Assembly (NCBI GenBank): GCA_032718475.1
Contig: JAUCBJ010005242.1
Location: forward strand, 1-30,069
DNA from: Nemertoderma westbladi
Taxonomy: Eukaryota > Xenacoelomorpha > Nemertodermatida > Nemertodermatidae
Reading direction: 5' to 3'
Length of the DNA: 30,069 nucleotides
The position numbers and the translations under genes are program-made. The notes below the pieces were generated by a model. That model did no database searches. It worked only from the letters and a program-made list of their open reading frames with translations, and had not been told where the DNA came from. How positions within the stretch are numbered: position 1 is the first letter of the stretch; each line of letters opens with the position of its first letter. Below are positions 1-8,428 of the stretch, piece after piece.

Positions 1-286
1 TCTGACAAGTATCTAATTTTTTACATGTAAGCTTGGAAAAATATTGTAAAATTTTATATTTGAAAAATCCCCCCAAATACAGAACATTATTGGCGGGAAC
101 GTTTGAAACTCTCATAACTTCAAAGTTGATTTTCTCAAAACTTTTTTAATATTTGGTCATAAGATCGGCTAATTTAGCTAATTCAGCTAATCGGCTAATT
201 TTCAAAACTTATTCTTGACAATTCGTTATTGGATTTGAAATTTGTGTTCAGTGTTCGATTCAGCATAAAAATGTTTATTTGAATCA
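1..286. other. AT-rich intergenic sequence, no gene seen
   Basis: No convincing coding frame. There is a short run of GCTAAT-type direct repeats near 172-202. A minus-strand open stretch at 195-464 crosses the boundary of the adjacent inverted-repeat element and shows no recognisable protein features. Confidence 0.5.
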
Positions 287-303
287 TTAACACTTTGACT
301 GTC

Positions 304-330
304 TTTGACGCACCGATGCGGTGCGTCAAA
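304..330. repeat. Subterminal palindrome, left end of TTAA element
   Basis: An 11-bp perfect stem, TTTGACGCACC paired with GGTGCGTCAAA, encloses the 5-nt loop GATGC. It lies just inside the left terminal repeat and shares the TGACGCA/TGCGTCA core with the palindromes at 472-487 and 1208-1227. Confidence 0.8.
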
Positions 331-471
331 TGGTAGTCAATAGATTGTGTCATGACGCATATATCCGGCATTGATTCAAACTGTGATGTAGAGGAAATGG
401 TAGGTGATTTGTTAAAATTTGTTGTGCCACCTAGTGAACAGATTCCAAATTCATTTTGTGACATTATCCAC

Positions 472-487
472 GACGCATATATGCGTC
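472..487. repeat. 16-bp perfect palindrome GACGCATATATGCGTC
   Basis: A self-complementary sequence with no loop, sharing its core with the other palindromes in this element. A degenerate half copy (TGACGCATATATCC) occurs near 352-365. Confidence 0.85.
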
Positions 488-784
488 AAATGACCACTGC
501 ACAATGTCTAAAAAAATATAAAAAATATACCGAAATTCAGAATTTGGAGGCAACTAGATAGCTTTGTAATTGTGTCAGAATATGAAATCTATAATAAAGT
601 TTTGGTGAGTGTAAAACAGAAAACACCCGGCACAACCCAAAGGCTCTTCTCTCTTGGCTATTACATGTAAAACAGGGATGTCGCCACACTAACTCCCAAG
701 GGAGTACACTCCATAACTACCCAATACTCTTTTACTCCCCAAATAGAAGCCTGGTTTCCATTTTTCCTCTGGCATTGCACGGAC

Positions 785-1103
785 ACTATAACCTTGCCTC
801 AACCCAGCACCACCCTGCAGACATACCAACCTTGCCTCCACCCAGCACCACCCTGCAGACACACCAACCTTGCCTCCACCCAGCACCACCCTGCAGACAT
901 ACCAACCTTGCCTCCACCCAGCACCACCCTGCAGACACACCAACATTGCCTCCACCCAGCACCACCCTGCAGACACACCAACCTCGCTTCCACCCTGCAG
1001 TCACACCAACCTTGCCTCCACCCAGCACCACCCTGTAGACACACCAACCTCGGTTCCACCCTGCAGTCACACCAACCTTGCGTCCACCCAGCACCACCAT
1101 GCA
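785..1103. repeat. 38-bp minisatellite inside the TTAA element
   Basis: About nine tandem units rich in CCACCCAGCACCACCCTGCAG, mostly 38 bp long, with 28-bp shortened units interspersed (about 981-1008 and 1047-1074). Short open frames run through it on both strands because the unit has few stop codons. These frames shift with unit length and look like non-coding by-products. Confidence 0.85.
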
Positions 1104-1207
1104 GTGTGGAATTTCTACAGCCTTTATTCGCATTTACTCCTGCTCTACTGGAATGCACCAACTGCAATGGCGCATATTTGCGTCACTGACTCATTTGTAG
1201 GTTGTCT

Positions 1208-1227
1208 GTGACGCATATATGCGTCAC
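1208..1227. repeat. 20-bp perfect palindrome, right part of TTAA element
   Basis: GTGACGCATATATGCGTCAC is exactly self-complementary and is the longest member of the palindrome family in this element. A related imperfect copy, GCGCATATTTGCGTCACTG, lies about 40 bp upstream. Confidence 0.85.
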
Positions 1228-1368
1228 GATTAAATTTTTTTTACACATATACACAACCTATTTTATGGTTTTATAGCACTCAAAGTGAATGAAATCCCCA
1301 TAATTTATAAATATTAGCGTGACAATTTGCGAGATTCCACACATATAAAGTGATAGTCAAAGTGTTAA

Positions 1369-1754
1369 AAAAACAAATTTATTTTTTGTAACTGTCAGTT
1401 GGTTTCTTGATCAAACTACCTCACATACGTATGTTAAGATTGTTTAATTTCATTCACTTTGATTAGAATTGCTAATTTTGAGTCTGCCCCCCCCCCCCCC
1501 CCCTCCCCTTGTGAAATCCTGGATACGCCACTGCTGTACAACACCATATCAGATTCATCTGAAATTTGGTAAGAGTGTCCTGCCCATTGTATGGGTACTG
1601 CTGATGACAACCTGCCTACACTGAATACTGCCTACACTAATATACCAGTAAGTAGTCTAGTTCAGTTCAGTAGTTTTGGCTGAGCATGGCTCCGCCAACA
1701 CCGGGCGATGCTGAGGACAAAGGTAAAAGAGACAGAGCAGTAAAGGATACTCCA
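1369..1754. other. Intergenic, with a poly-C tract and a possible TE tail
   Basis: No gene seen. A run of 17 C (1487-1503) is followed by TCCCC and then AAATCCTGGATACGCCACTG. From memory, C-rich runs followed by a 'cctgg.tacgccactg'-like string are common in dispersed repeats of animal genomes, so this may be a transposon end. I cannot assign a family. Confidence 0.35.
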
Positions 1755-2210
1755 ATCTATTGACGACGTAAGAGCATTTTCTTATCAATATAAAGTTTGC
1801 GTTGCAAGCATTTGAAATATGCAACAATATCTGAATTTCGTTATGAAGCAGCTGAGATATAGGCGTTCAATGATTGCAAGAATTATCGTTCACTGCAGGC
1901 CATTTATTCTATTTAATAAATACACAAAATTCTAGAACGTGTTATTCATTTTATGAGTAGGTTTGGTGGGCAACAGAGGTATTCCTATACAATATTTATA
2001 TTGCGTAGCTATTCATACATAAACAAAATGTTCAGGAACATTTTATATTTTTTTAATAGAATAAGTGGACTTCTGCGAACGACACTTCTTGCAATATTTG
2101 AACGCATTCATAATCTCAGCTGTTTCTCTACGAAATTCAGATATTGTTACATATTTCAAATCCTTGTTATGCAAGCTTTCTATTGATATGAAAAAATACG
2201 ACTAATTTGA
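1755..2210. mobile_element. Foldback/MITE-like hairpin element, copy 1
   Basis: The two halves are inverted copies of each other over almost the whole length, with arms of about 200-220 bp and a centre near 1985. One exact pairing is AACAATATCTGAATTTCG (1823-1840) against its reverse complement at 2131-2148. Similarity continues outward through ATTTGAAATATG and TATCAATA, and inward through TTATTCTATT and AAAATGTTC. There is no transposase and the ends are approximate. A 77-codon plus-strand frame inside (1953-2186) is read here as incidental. Confidence 0.8.
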
Positions 2211-2817
2211 AGAATGTCCACGATACGGTGGGTGTGATTTACGCAAATTTAAGGCCGTAAATGTAAGGCCTGTTCACGATGCGTTCAAAATGGGACGCAA
2301 AACCACCGTGCTGTCACCGAGAAGTGTTTAGCTAGTGAACAGCTATACACGAGCTGTGAACAGCTAGTGTAAACAGCTGTGAACAGTTGATCTAGAAGTC
2401 AACTGCTCACAGATGTGAACATCTAAAGATCACAGCTATACAGTGAACTTTTCACGAGAAAATCTAAATTTAGATTTCTAATAGCCATCAACGGTGAGTT
2501 AACTAATTGTGTTTCAAATTTCAATTAATATGATGAAGATTTGTAGAAAAATATGGAGGGTAGGGGTGTCCGGTCCGTGTCATAAGTACATAACTAGCAA
2601 AGTGAAATGTAAATTAATCCCGTTAACATAATTACGCCCTTATTTTATTAGAGCGAATCTACGACTTTTAATATTATGTAACCAATGGATAACAAATTCT
2701 AGAATTTAATCTTAATATTTAGTTTTTTATTTTATATTATTAGTTTTGGTCACAATAAGCAAACAGTTTTGATTTGTAAAATAACTAGATACCATTAATT
2801 AGGAAACGTAAAGAATC
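2211..2817. other. AT-rich intergenic sequence upstream of the basic-protein ORF
   Basis: No coding region recognised. It contains a cluster of AGCTGTGAACAGCT-like short palindromes (about 2330-2425). No clear promoter element could be fixed upstream of 2818, although TATA-like AT runs are frequent. Confidence 0.4.
2377..2412. repeat. Stem-loop in GAACAG/CTGTTC-rich cluster
   Basis: CTGTGAACAGTTGA pairs with TCAACTGCTCACAG (13 of 14) around the 8-nt loop TCTAGAAG. A second short hairpin, AGATGT-GA-ACATCT, follows at 2411-2424. Role unknown. Confidence 0.6.
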
Positions 2818-3219
2818 ATGCGTGGAATGGCGGAGATTGATAGTGACGATGGCGTGTTGGGTGAAGATGGTTTGTCGATTTCGAACTTGGAGGCCGCTGA
2901 TGGAAAGAAGGATCGGGAAAGTAGGTCTACCAGTCGGAGAGACATGGAGAAAAGGAGACGGAGGAAGCGAATGGGAAGTAAGAAAGGAAAGGGAAAGAAG
3001 AAGGGAAAGATGAGCAGATCAAGGAGTCGCCGAGGTAAAGGGAGTAGATCAAGGAGTCGCCGAGGTAAAGGGAGTAGATCAAGGAGTCGTGGAGGAAAGG
3101 GGAAGAAGAAAGGGAAGATAGGAAGATCGAAGGGCCGCGGGAAGAAAAGAGCGGGAAAGTCGAGATCGAATCAATTCGATGTGAAAGCTGGATGGGAGAT
3201 GTTGATGAGAGGAAAATAA
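2818..3219 (+). CDS. Small very basic Ser/Arg/Gly/Lys-rich protein, single exon
   Basis: A 133-residue intronless ORF running from ATG to TAA. Residues 1-35 are acidic to neutral (EIDSDDG, GEDGLS). The rest is strongly basic: 50 of 133 residues are Lys or Arg. It includes RRRRKR near residue 46, GKGKKKGK blocks, and three tandem copies of SRSRSRRGKG or its variant at about residues 66-95, matching a 30-bp DNA repeat at about 3013-3102. The C-terminus (NQFDVKAGWEMLMRGK) is not repetitive, which favours a real protein over a repeat artefact. Alternating RS and GK runs are reminiscent of protamine-like sperm nuclear basic proteins or SR-type nuclear proteins, but I recognise no family. The opposite strand is also partly open (2927-3235) as a consequence of the repeat. 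No polyadenylation signal was identified. Confidence 0.5.
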   Translation: MRGMAEIDSDDGVLGEDGLSISNLEAADGKKDRESRSTSRRDMEKRRRRKRMGSKKGKGKKKGKMSRSRSRRGKGSRSRSRRGKGSRSRSRGGKGKKKGKIGRSKGRGKKRAGKSRSNQFDVKAGWEMLMRGK

Positions 3220-3714
3220 TCATTTGGAATGTCATTACTTTAGGAAAATATGACTGTTTGTTTACTTTGTAGGTTTATTTTCAATAACATGTTAAGAAAT
3301 GAGTTTCAATTTCACGGAAATATATCATCAATTATTCTTATTTATTTATTTATTTATTATACTTATTTTGAGATTAAAAAGTTATAACTAAGAGAGCACT
3401 ATATTTTTAAAAGTCAAAAAATGTACCCGGGGATATCACAATAAGTTATTTATTATTTGTATCTACTTTCACAAGTCCCTAAAAGGTGCCACCCTGCTCC
3501 CTAGCCCGGGAAATTCAAATGATAGAAACACGCAGTAAATTGATATATTTTTGATTAAATTAATTAATTAAGACAATGCATGACCACCTTAACAGTGTTC
3601 GCTTCTTACTGTCTTGGATTTACTAGACAAAGGTTATTGATACATAATAGATACCGGTATGCTGAGATAAATTTATAATATTACGACTTCAATATAATGA
3701 GGAAATGATAGCAT
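3220..3714. other. AT-rich intergenic spacer
   Basis: No gene seen. It includes a short TTTA run (about 3339-3357) and AT-rich sequence leading into the TCAG array. Confidence 0.4.
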
Positions 3715-4516
3715 GTCAGTCAGTCAGTCAGTCACGTCAGTCAGTCAGTCAGTCAGTCAGTCAGTCAGTCAGTCAGTCAGTCAGTCAGTCAGTCAGTCAG
3801 TCAGTCAGTCAGTCAGTCAGTCAGTCAGTCAGTCAGTCAGTCAGTCAGTCAGTCAGTCAGTCAGTCAGTCAGTCAGTCAGTCAGTCAGTCAGTCAGTCAG
3901 TCAGTCAGTCAGTCAGTCAGTCAGTCAGTCAGTCAGTCAGTCAGTCAGTCAGTCAGTCAGTCAGTCAGTCAGTCAGTCAGTCAGTCAGTCAGTCAGTCAG
4001 TCAGTCAGTCAGTCAGTCAGTCAGTCAGTCAGTCAGTCAGTCAGTCAGTCAGTCAGTCAGTCAGTCAGTCAGTCAGTCAGTCAGTCAGTCAGTCAGTCAG
4101 TCAGTCAGTCAGTCAGTCAGTCAGTCAGTCAGTCAGTCAGTCAGTCAGTCAGTCAGTCAGTCAGTCAGTCAGTCAGTCAGTCAGTCAGTCAGTCAGTCAG
4201 TCAGTCAGTCAGTCAGTCAGTCAGTCAGTCAGTCAGTCAGTCAGTCAGTCAGTCAGTCAGTCAGTCAGTCAGTCAGTCAGTCAGTCAGTCAGTCAGTCAG
4301 TCAGTCAGTCAGTCAGTCAGTCAGTCAGTCAGTCAGTCAGTCAGTCAGTCAGTCAGTCAGTCAGTCAGTCAGTCAGTCAGTCAGTCAGTCAGTCAGTCAG
4401 TCAGTCAGTCAGTCAGTCAGTCAGTCAGTCAGTCAGTCAGTCAGTCAGTCAGTCAGTCAGTCAGTCAGTCAGTCAGTCAGTCAGTCAGTCAGTCAGTCAA
4501 GCAGTCAGTCAGTCAG
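3715..4516. repeat. Long TCAG tetranucleotide microsatellite
   Basis: Nearly pure (TCAG)n. The stretch 3735-4499 is uninterrupted, about 191 copies over 765 bp. It is flanked by a short imperfect start with one CACG interruption (about 3732-3736) and by one AAG interruption at 4499-4501. All three plus frames read through as Ser-Val-Ser-Gln repeats because TCAG has no stop in any phase, while the minus strand carries TGA. The resulting 272- and 314-residue ORFs are treated as non-coding. Confidence 0.95.
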
Positions 4517-4519
4517 TGT

Positions 4520-4568
4520 TATATATCCTGAGATTTTTACAGCAAGTATCCTTGAGATTTTTACAGTA
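4520..4568. repeat. 24-bp direct duplication next to the TCAG array
   Basis: TGAGATTTTTACAG.AAGTATCC occurs twice in succession. It lies between the microsatellite and the retroelement body, where a 5' LTR would be expected, but no matching copy was found at the 3' side. Confidence 0.7.
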
Positions 4569-4719
4569 AGTATCCTGCTGACAAGCGGGCTCCTAATAAA
4601 ACTGACGTTTGGAATGAAATCAGAGACCAGGAAAACCCCCATAACATAATTATTAACAAACAGTTTCACATTTTGAAATCCTCAGAAAAATCTGCATCAG
4701 GAGGGATTGAAAATGAAAT

Positions 4720-4935
4720 ATCGATTTTGGTGAAGGTGAAGGAAGAGGAGAACAGGTTAACGAGGAAGGTGAAGGAAGAGGAGAACAGGTTAACGAGGAA
4801 GGAGAAGGAAGAGGCCCAATGACCAGAGAATCAAGGAAATAATGTTCATAAAGAGGAGAACAGGTTAACGAGGAAGGCGAAGGAAGAGGCCCAACGACCA
4901 GAGAATCAAGGAAAGAAAGTTTGGAAAGAGGAGAA
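4720..4935 (+). repeat. Acidic Glu/Lys tandem repeat at gag N-terminus
   Basis: Two 33-bp units are followed by two roughly 75-bp units that share GAGGAGAACAGGTTAACGAG. In the gag frame they read as EEENRLTRK-type heptad-like repeats, plausibly a coiled coil. BEL/Pao gag proteins often have a Glu-rich coiled-coil N-terminus before DUF1759. Stops at 4819 (TGA) and near 4967 (TAA) interrupt the frame. Confidence 0.6.
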
Positions 4936-4999
4936 CAGGAATCCGAGCCCAGGCATCCGAGAGATATAACAGGAGGAAACACAGTATATACCCAATATT

Positions 5000-5488
5000 T
5001 TGCCTCGATCGCATAGCCCCACTCCGACTGGAGGATACAATGGCAGGTGGACAAACAGCAATTTTGTCAGACCTCAACCAACACGACTATCTGAACCAAG
5101 AGTTCGGGTTCCTTTTCAACGTGACTTTAACCAAAATGGGCCTGCACGGCACCAGCAAAATGGAAGGTATTTTATCCCAAGCTATCAACCTAGACACCAT
5201 CTTCCATATAATGAAGGACTAATGGATGTTAACTACTGGTTAAGGTATGAACAGCGGCAAAACTTGCCACGACCAACACCCATTCGTTTCTCAGGAGACC
5301 CTACTGAATGGTTGAGTTTCAAGCAACGTTTTACACAACAAGTTCATTATTCTAGTCTGACAGCTGAAGAAAAGCTTGTACAATTGCTACAGTACTTGGA
5401 AGGTCCTCCACTTGCTTTGATTCGCCACTATGAAGGAGCAGGGGAAGCTGGATATGCTGCTGCTTGGAACGAAATCGAACATAGGTAG
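5000..5488 (+). pseudogene. BEL/Pao gag fragment, DUF1759-like
   Basis: A 162-residue open frame. After a Pro/Arg/Asn-rich N-terminal stretch comes LPRPTPIRFSGDPTEWLSF, then FKQRFTQQVH, LTAEEKLVQLLQYLEG and AAAWNEIE. This is the typical DUF1759 pattern (pxFsGdpxxWxxFxxxF, then a K-x-xyL-x-L-G-x-a module) of Pao-family gag proteins, which form the capsid of the retrotransposon particle. The frame ends at a stop (5486-5488) where related gags continue. The true start is probably upstream in the acidic repeat region. Confidence 0.8.
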
Positions 5489-5861
5489 GGGAATCCTGTA
5501 CGCCTTATAAACGACTCTATACGCAATCTGATGGAAACGGCTCGTATATCGTGTATCGAACAGTAACAATGCTGTCGATGCTACAAAGACCATATGAACT
5601 CAACATACCACAAAATGTGGAAGCGAGCAAGATTCCTCTAAAGTTTCACGAAAGGTGGGTGCGCGAAGTTGACAAGAAATAAGAGATGGGAATATATCCC
5701 ACTATGCTTGAGTTTGCAGAATGGTTACGTAGGGAGGCCAGAGTTGCTAACTCAGCTGCCTCGAAGTCATATAGAGTGAAATTGAATACAACAAAGAACT
5801 GGGAAAATCTAGTAAAGCAGTACCAGTAAAGCCAATAGAGAATAATAAGAAATTCTCTATA
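5489..5861 (+). pseudogene. Decayed C-terminal gag segment
   Basis: Gag-like sequence continues in shifting frames. One segment (about 5620-5760) reads KIPLKFHERWVREV, then a stop, then PTMLEFAEWLRREAR. This corresponds to the conserved region after DUF1759 in BEL gags (LP..l...W, then F..F..fv). Stops at 5562-5567 and 5681-5683 prevent translation as one protein. Confidence 0.6.
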
Positions 5862-7262
5862 ATGGCCACAGAAGTAACTGGAGATACTATGGGAACACCA
5901 CGTAATGCATTGAAAAGAATACAGTATAAATGCATTCTTTGTAAATCACAGGAACATCATCTACATGATTGTCCTATCCATTCCGTGAAAACACCAGACG
6001 AACGCAAAAGTATAATAGCAAAAGATGGTAGATGCTTCCGGTGCTTGTCAGGCGGCCATGGTGTCAAAAGTTGTAAGTGGAATTGGGGTTTCCCAAAATG
6101 TGGAAGTGTCAAACATCATGGTTTTATCCATGGAGCAGGTGGGAGTGACAAATTGCATGGTTTAGCATCAAAGAAGGTCAATTTTGCAGAGTGTCAGATT
6201 AAAGAATGCGAAGGGGACAATGGTGACTGTGATACTGAATCTGTAGAAGAAGATTGTAGAGATGAAGAAGAAACTGAAATAGGTAGTTTCACAGCCATCT
6301 TAAATTGTCGGTATCAAGAGAGCATTTTTTTGAGAATCGTTCCAGTAAGATTGATAAGCAGACATGGTGTCTCTGTATCAACATTAGCGCTTCTGGATAT
6401 ATATATATATAGCGCCTCTGAAGCAACTTTCCTGGATCAAAGGATAAAGGATTGTCTACAATTGTATGGCACATCACAAATAGTTAATGTCAAGACTGTC
6501 AGCAATCCAAGTGGACATAAGATCAATCTGACCAAAGTGGCAATAATCGCACAGTCTATCGACTGCTCTTATTCTATACACATGTCCAGTGTATATGTTG
6601 TTCCTCGATTAGATATTTCTTGTAATAAAGATCAGCGAGAAAAATGGCAGTCCTTGAAAACACTTACTGGGATATCTTTTGAAGGATTTGGTGTGGAAAT
6701 ACCAACAGTTAGTCTTTTGATAGGACAAGACAACAGTTCTTGTTTGAGGGAATCTGCATCAGTATATCCTATTGAATCTGATCACTATCCACACGTCATT
6801 CAAACTGTTTTTGGCTGGACAATTGAACCACCTGCACAAGCAGGCTATGACTCCCATGATGATTTGTGTAGAGTGAATGCCATTATTGTTGACTTTCTCA
6901 TCCTTGATCCGATGGACACAAATAAGCTGGCAGATGAACTATTGGAGAAATACTTCCATTTAGAAACATCAGGTTTGACATCATGTATGCAAGGACAATC
7001 TATCGAAGACAGAAAGTCTCTTGAGATTCTGGAGAAGTCTGTAGAAAAGCTTAGTAACAACCATTACCAAGCAGGCCTTCTATGGCATGATAAATCTGTC
7101 ACTCTAATTAACAATAGATCACTAGCAGAAAAACGGCTGAGGCAGTTAAAAAACAGACTTAGAAGGAATCCTGTGGTTCATGAGCTTTACCAGAAAAAAC
7201 CAGGAAAAACTGAATATCGACAATACCATAATTGGTGTACTGCTGAAATTCTGACAGGATAA
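5862..7262 (+). pseudogene. CCHC knuckles, A17-type protease and start of pol
   Basis: A 466-residue open frame. Near residues 24-37 and 59-72 are two exact C-X2-C-X4-H-X4-C zinc knuckles (CILCKSQEHHLHDC, CFRCLSGGHGVKSC), the nucleic-acid-binding part of gag. An Asp-rich linker leads to a protease region: FLRIVPVRL, then STLALLD, where the Asp-Ser/Thr-Gly catalytic loop is expected. A TA microsatellite here inserts IYIYS, so the active site looks ruined. Then follow IPTVSLLIGQDN and QTVFGWTIEPP, typical of the A17/DUF1758 region, and the pre-RT section with LRRNPVVHELY. The frame stops at 7260-7262, with the N-terminal RT motifs missing. Confidence 0.85.
6397..6412. repeat. TA microsatellite in protease catalytic loop
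   Basis: A GGATATATATATATATAGC stretch interrupts the codons after the LLD of the protease. It preserves the frame but replaces the expected Asp-Ser/Thr-Gly context with IYIYS. Confidence 0.7.
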
Positions 7263-7272
7263 AATTGCATTT

Positions 7273-8428
7273 ATGGCTGACATAGCCGAAATGTTCCACC
7301 AAGTTCATACTACCAAAGAAGACTCTCATTTAATCCGAATACTATGGTACATGGGGGATACAGACCCAGGACATGGTGTTGGTAATGGTAGTGTTTCCCT
7401 TTGGAATCCGACCTGCTCCCTGCACTGCCACCTTTACCTTGAGAAAGTGTGCACATGATAACATTGACAAATTTCCAATTGATGTTATACGTACCATTGA
7501 AAGAAATTTCTATGTTGATGACTTCTTGAAGTCTGTGAAATCACCCAATGAGGCAATCACATTGGCCAAGCAGCTAATTGAATGCCTCAAACTTGGTGGG
7601 TGTCAATTAACTAAATTTAGTAGCAATGACTCAAAACTCATGGCATCCTTACCACTGGACAAGAGAGCAGAGAACAATGTTAACCTCGACTTGGAAGGCC
7701 TACCTATAACTAGGGCACTTGGAATTTATTGGAATATAAAGACAGACTCAATGAGTTTTAATATTGAGCTGAAACCAAGACCTTTAACAAAGCGTGGATG
7801 TTTATCCGTGCTGAATTCGATCTCTGATCCCTTGAGATTTATTGGACCAGTGACTCTTGTAGGAAAATTAATACTGAAAGAGATTTGGGAAGAAGGGCTA
7901 GATTGGGATAAACCTTTGACTTCTAAGCTGTCGAAAAAGTGGGAAAACTGGGTTCAACAATTGCACAAGCTAGCTGATTTACATATCCCCCGACATTACT
8001 TTGATGTCCAGTCGGACAAAGATGTTTATGAGCTTCATACATTCTGTGATGCTTCGAATAGCAGATATGGTGCAGTTGTTTACCTTCGGAAATATTGGCA
8101 GCAAGATGAGGAATGGAAAGTAGAATCTACCTTATTAATACCAAAGAATAGAACATCTCCAGCAGTACCAGTTACTATCCCTAGGTTGGAGTTACTCGCA
8201 GCTCTAATGGGCGTTAGACTGCACATGCACAACCATATTCAAGAAGAATTAGAGGTTCATATCAATGACTCACACTTTTGGACTGATTCACAAACAGTCT
8301 TGCAATATCTATCTAACCCGTCAAGGAGATTCAAGATTTATGTTGCAACTCGTGTCTTTGAAATTCAGCAAAGCACTAGCGTAGAACAGTGGCATCACTG
8401 TCTTGGTAAGGATAACCCAGCCGATTAA
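7273..8428 (+). pseudogene. Reverse transcriptase and RNase H of BEL/Pao pol
   Basis: The RT begins at motif A (ADIAEMFHQV, catalytic Asp) in one frame (7273-7458). A frameshift around 7373-7400 moves to a second frame (7373-8428) that carries FGIRPAPCTATFTLR (motif B region), NFYVDDFLKS (catalytic YVDD) and the thumb. RNase H follows: HTFCDASNSRYGAVVY (Asp), IPRLELLAALMG (Glu), FWTDSQTVLQYL (Asp) and KDNPAD (Asp), so all four catalytic positions are present. A TAA at 8426-8428 stops the frame where related elements continue into SRGL. About 100 N-terminal RT residues (fingers) appear deleted before 7273. Confidence 0.9.

Larger units (their letters stand above)
287..1368. mobile_element. TTAA-flanked inverted-repeat element (piggyBac/Kolobok-like, non-autonomous)
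   Basis: The left edge reads TTAA (287-290) followed by CACTTTGACTGTC. The right edge reads GATAGTCAAAGTG followed by TTAA (1365-1368). The two termini are inverted copies matching at 12 of 13 positions, and each is flanked by TTAA, the target duplication used by piggyBac and Kolobok transposons. Inside are several GACGCATATATGCGTC-type palindromes and a 38-bp minisatellite, but no transposase, so this is a non-autonomous derivative of about 1.08 kb. The superfamily is inferred only from the TTAA flanks. A plus-strand ORF at 352-561 has no recognised similarity and partly overlaps the palindromes. Confidence 0.7.

Noticed and set aside
794-1189. Overlapping ORFs on both strands over the 38-bp minisatellite
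   Set aside because: The reading frame changes with unit length (38 versus 28 bp) and no non-repeat protein features exist. They sit inside a transposable element.
3705-4649. 314- and 272-residue plus-strand ORFs of Ser-Val-Ser-Gln repeats
   Set aside because: They are read-through of the TCAG microsatellite, which is open in all three plus frames, with no non-repeat domain.
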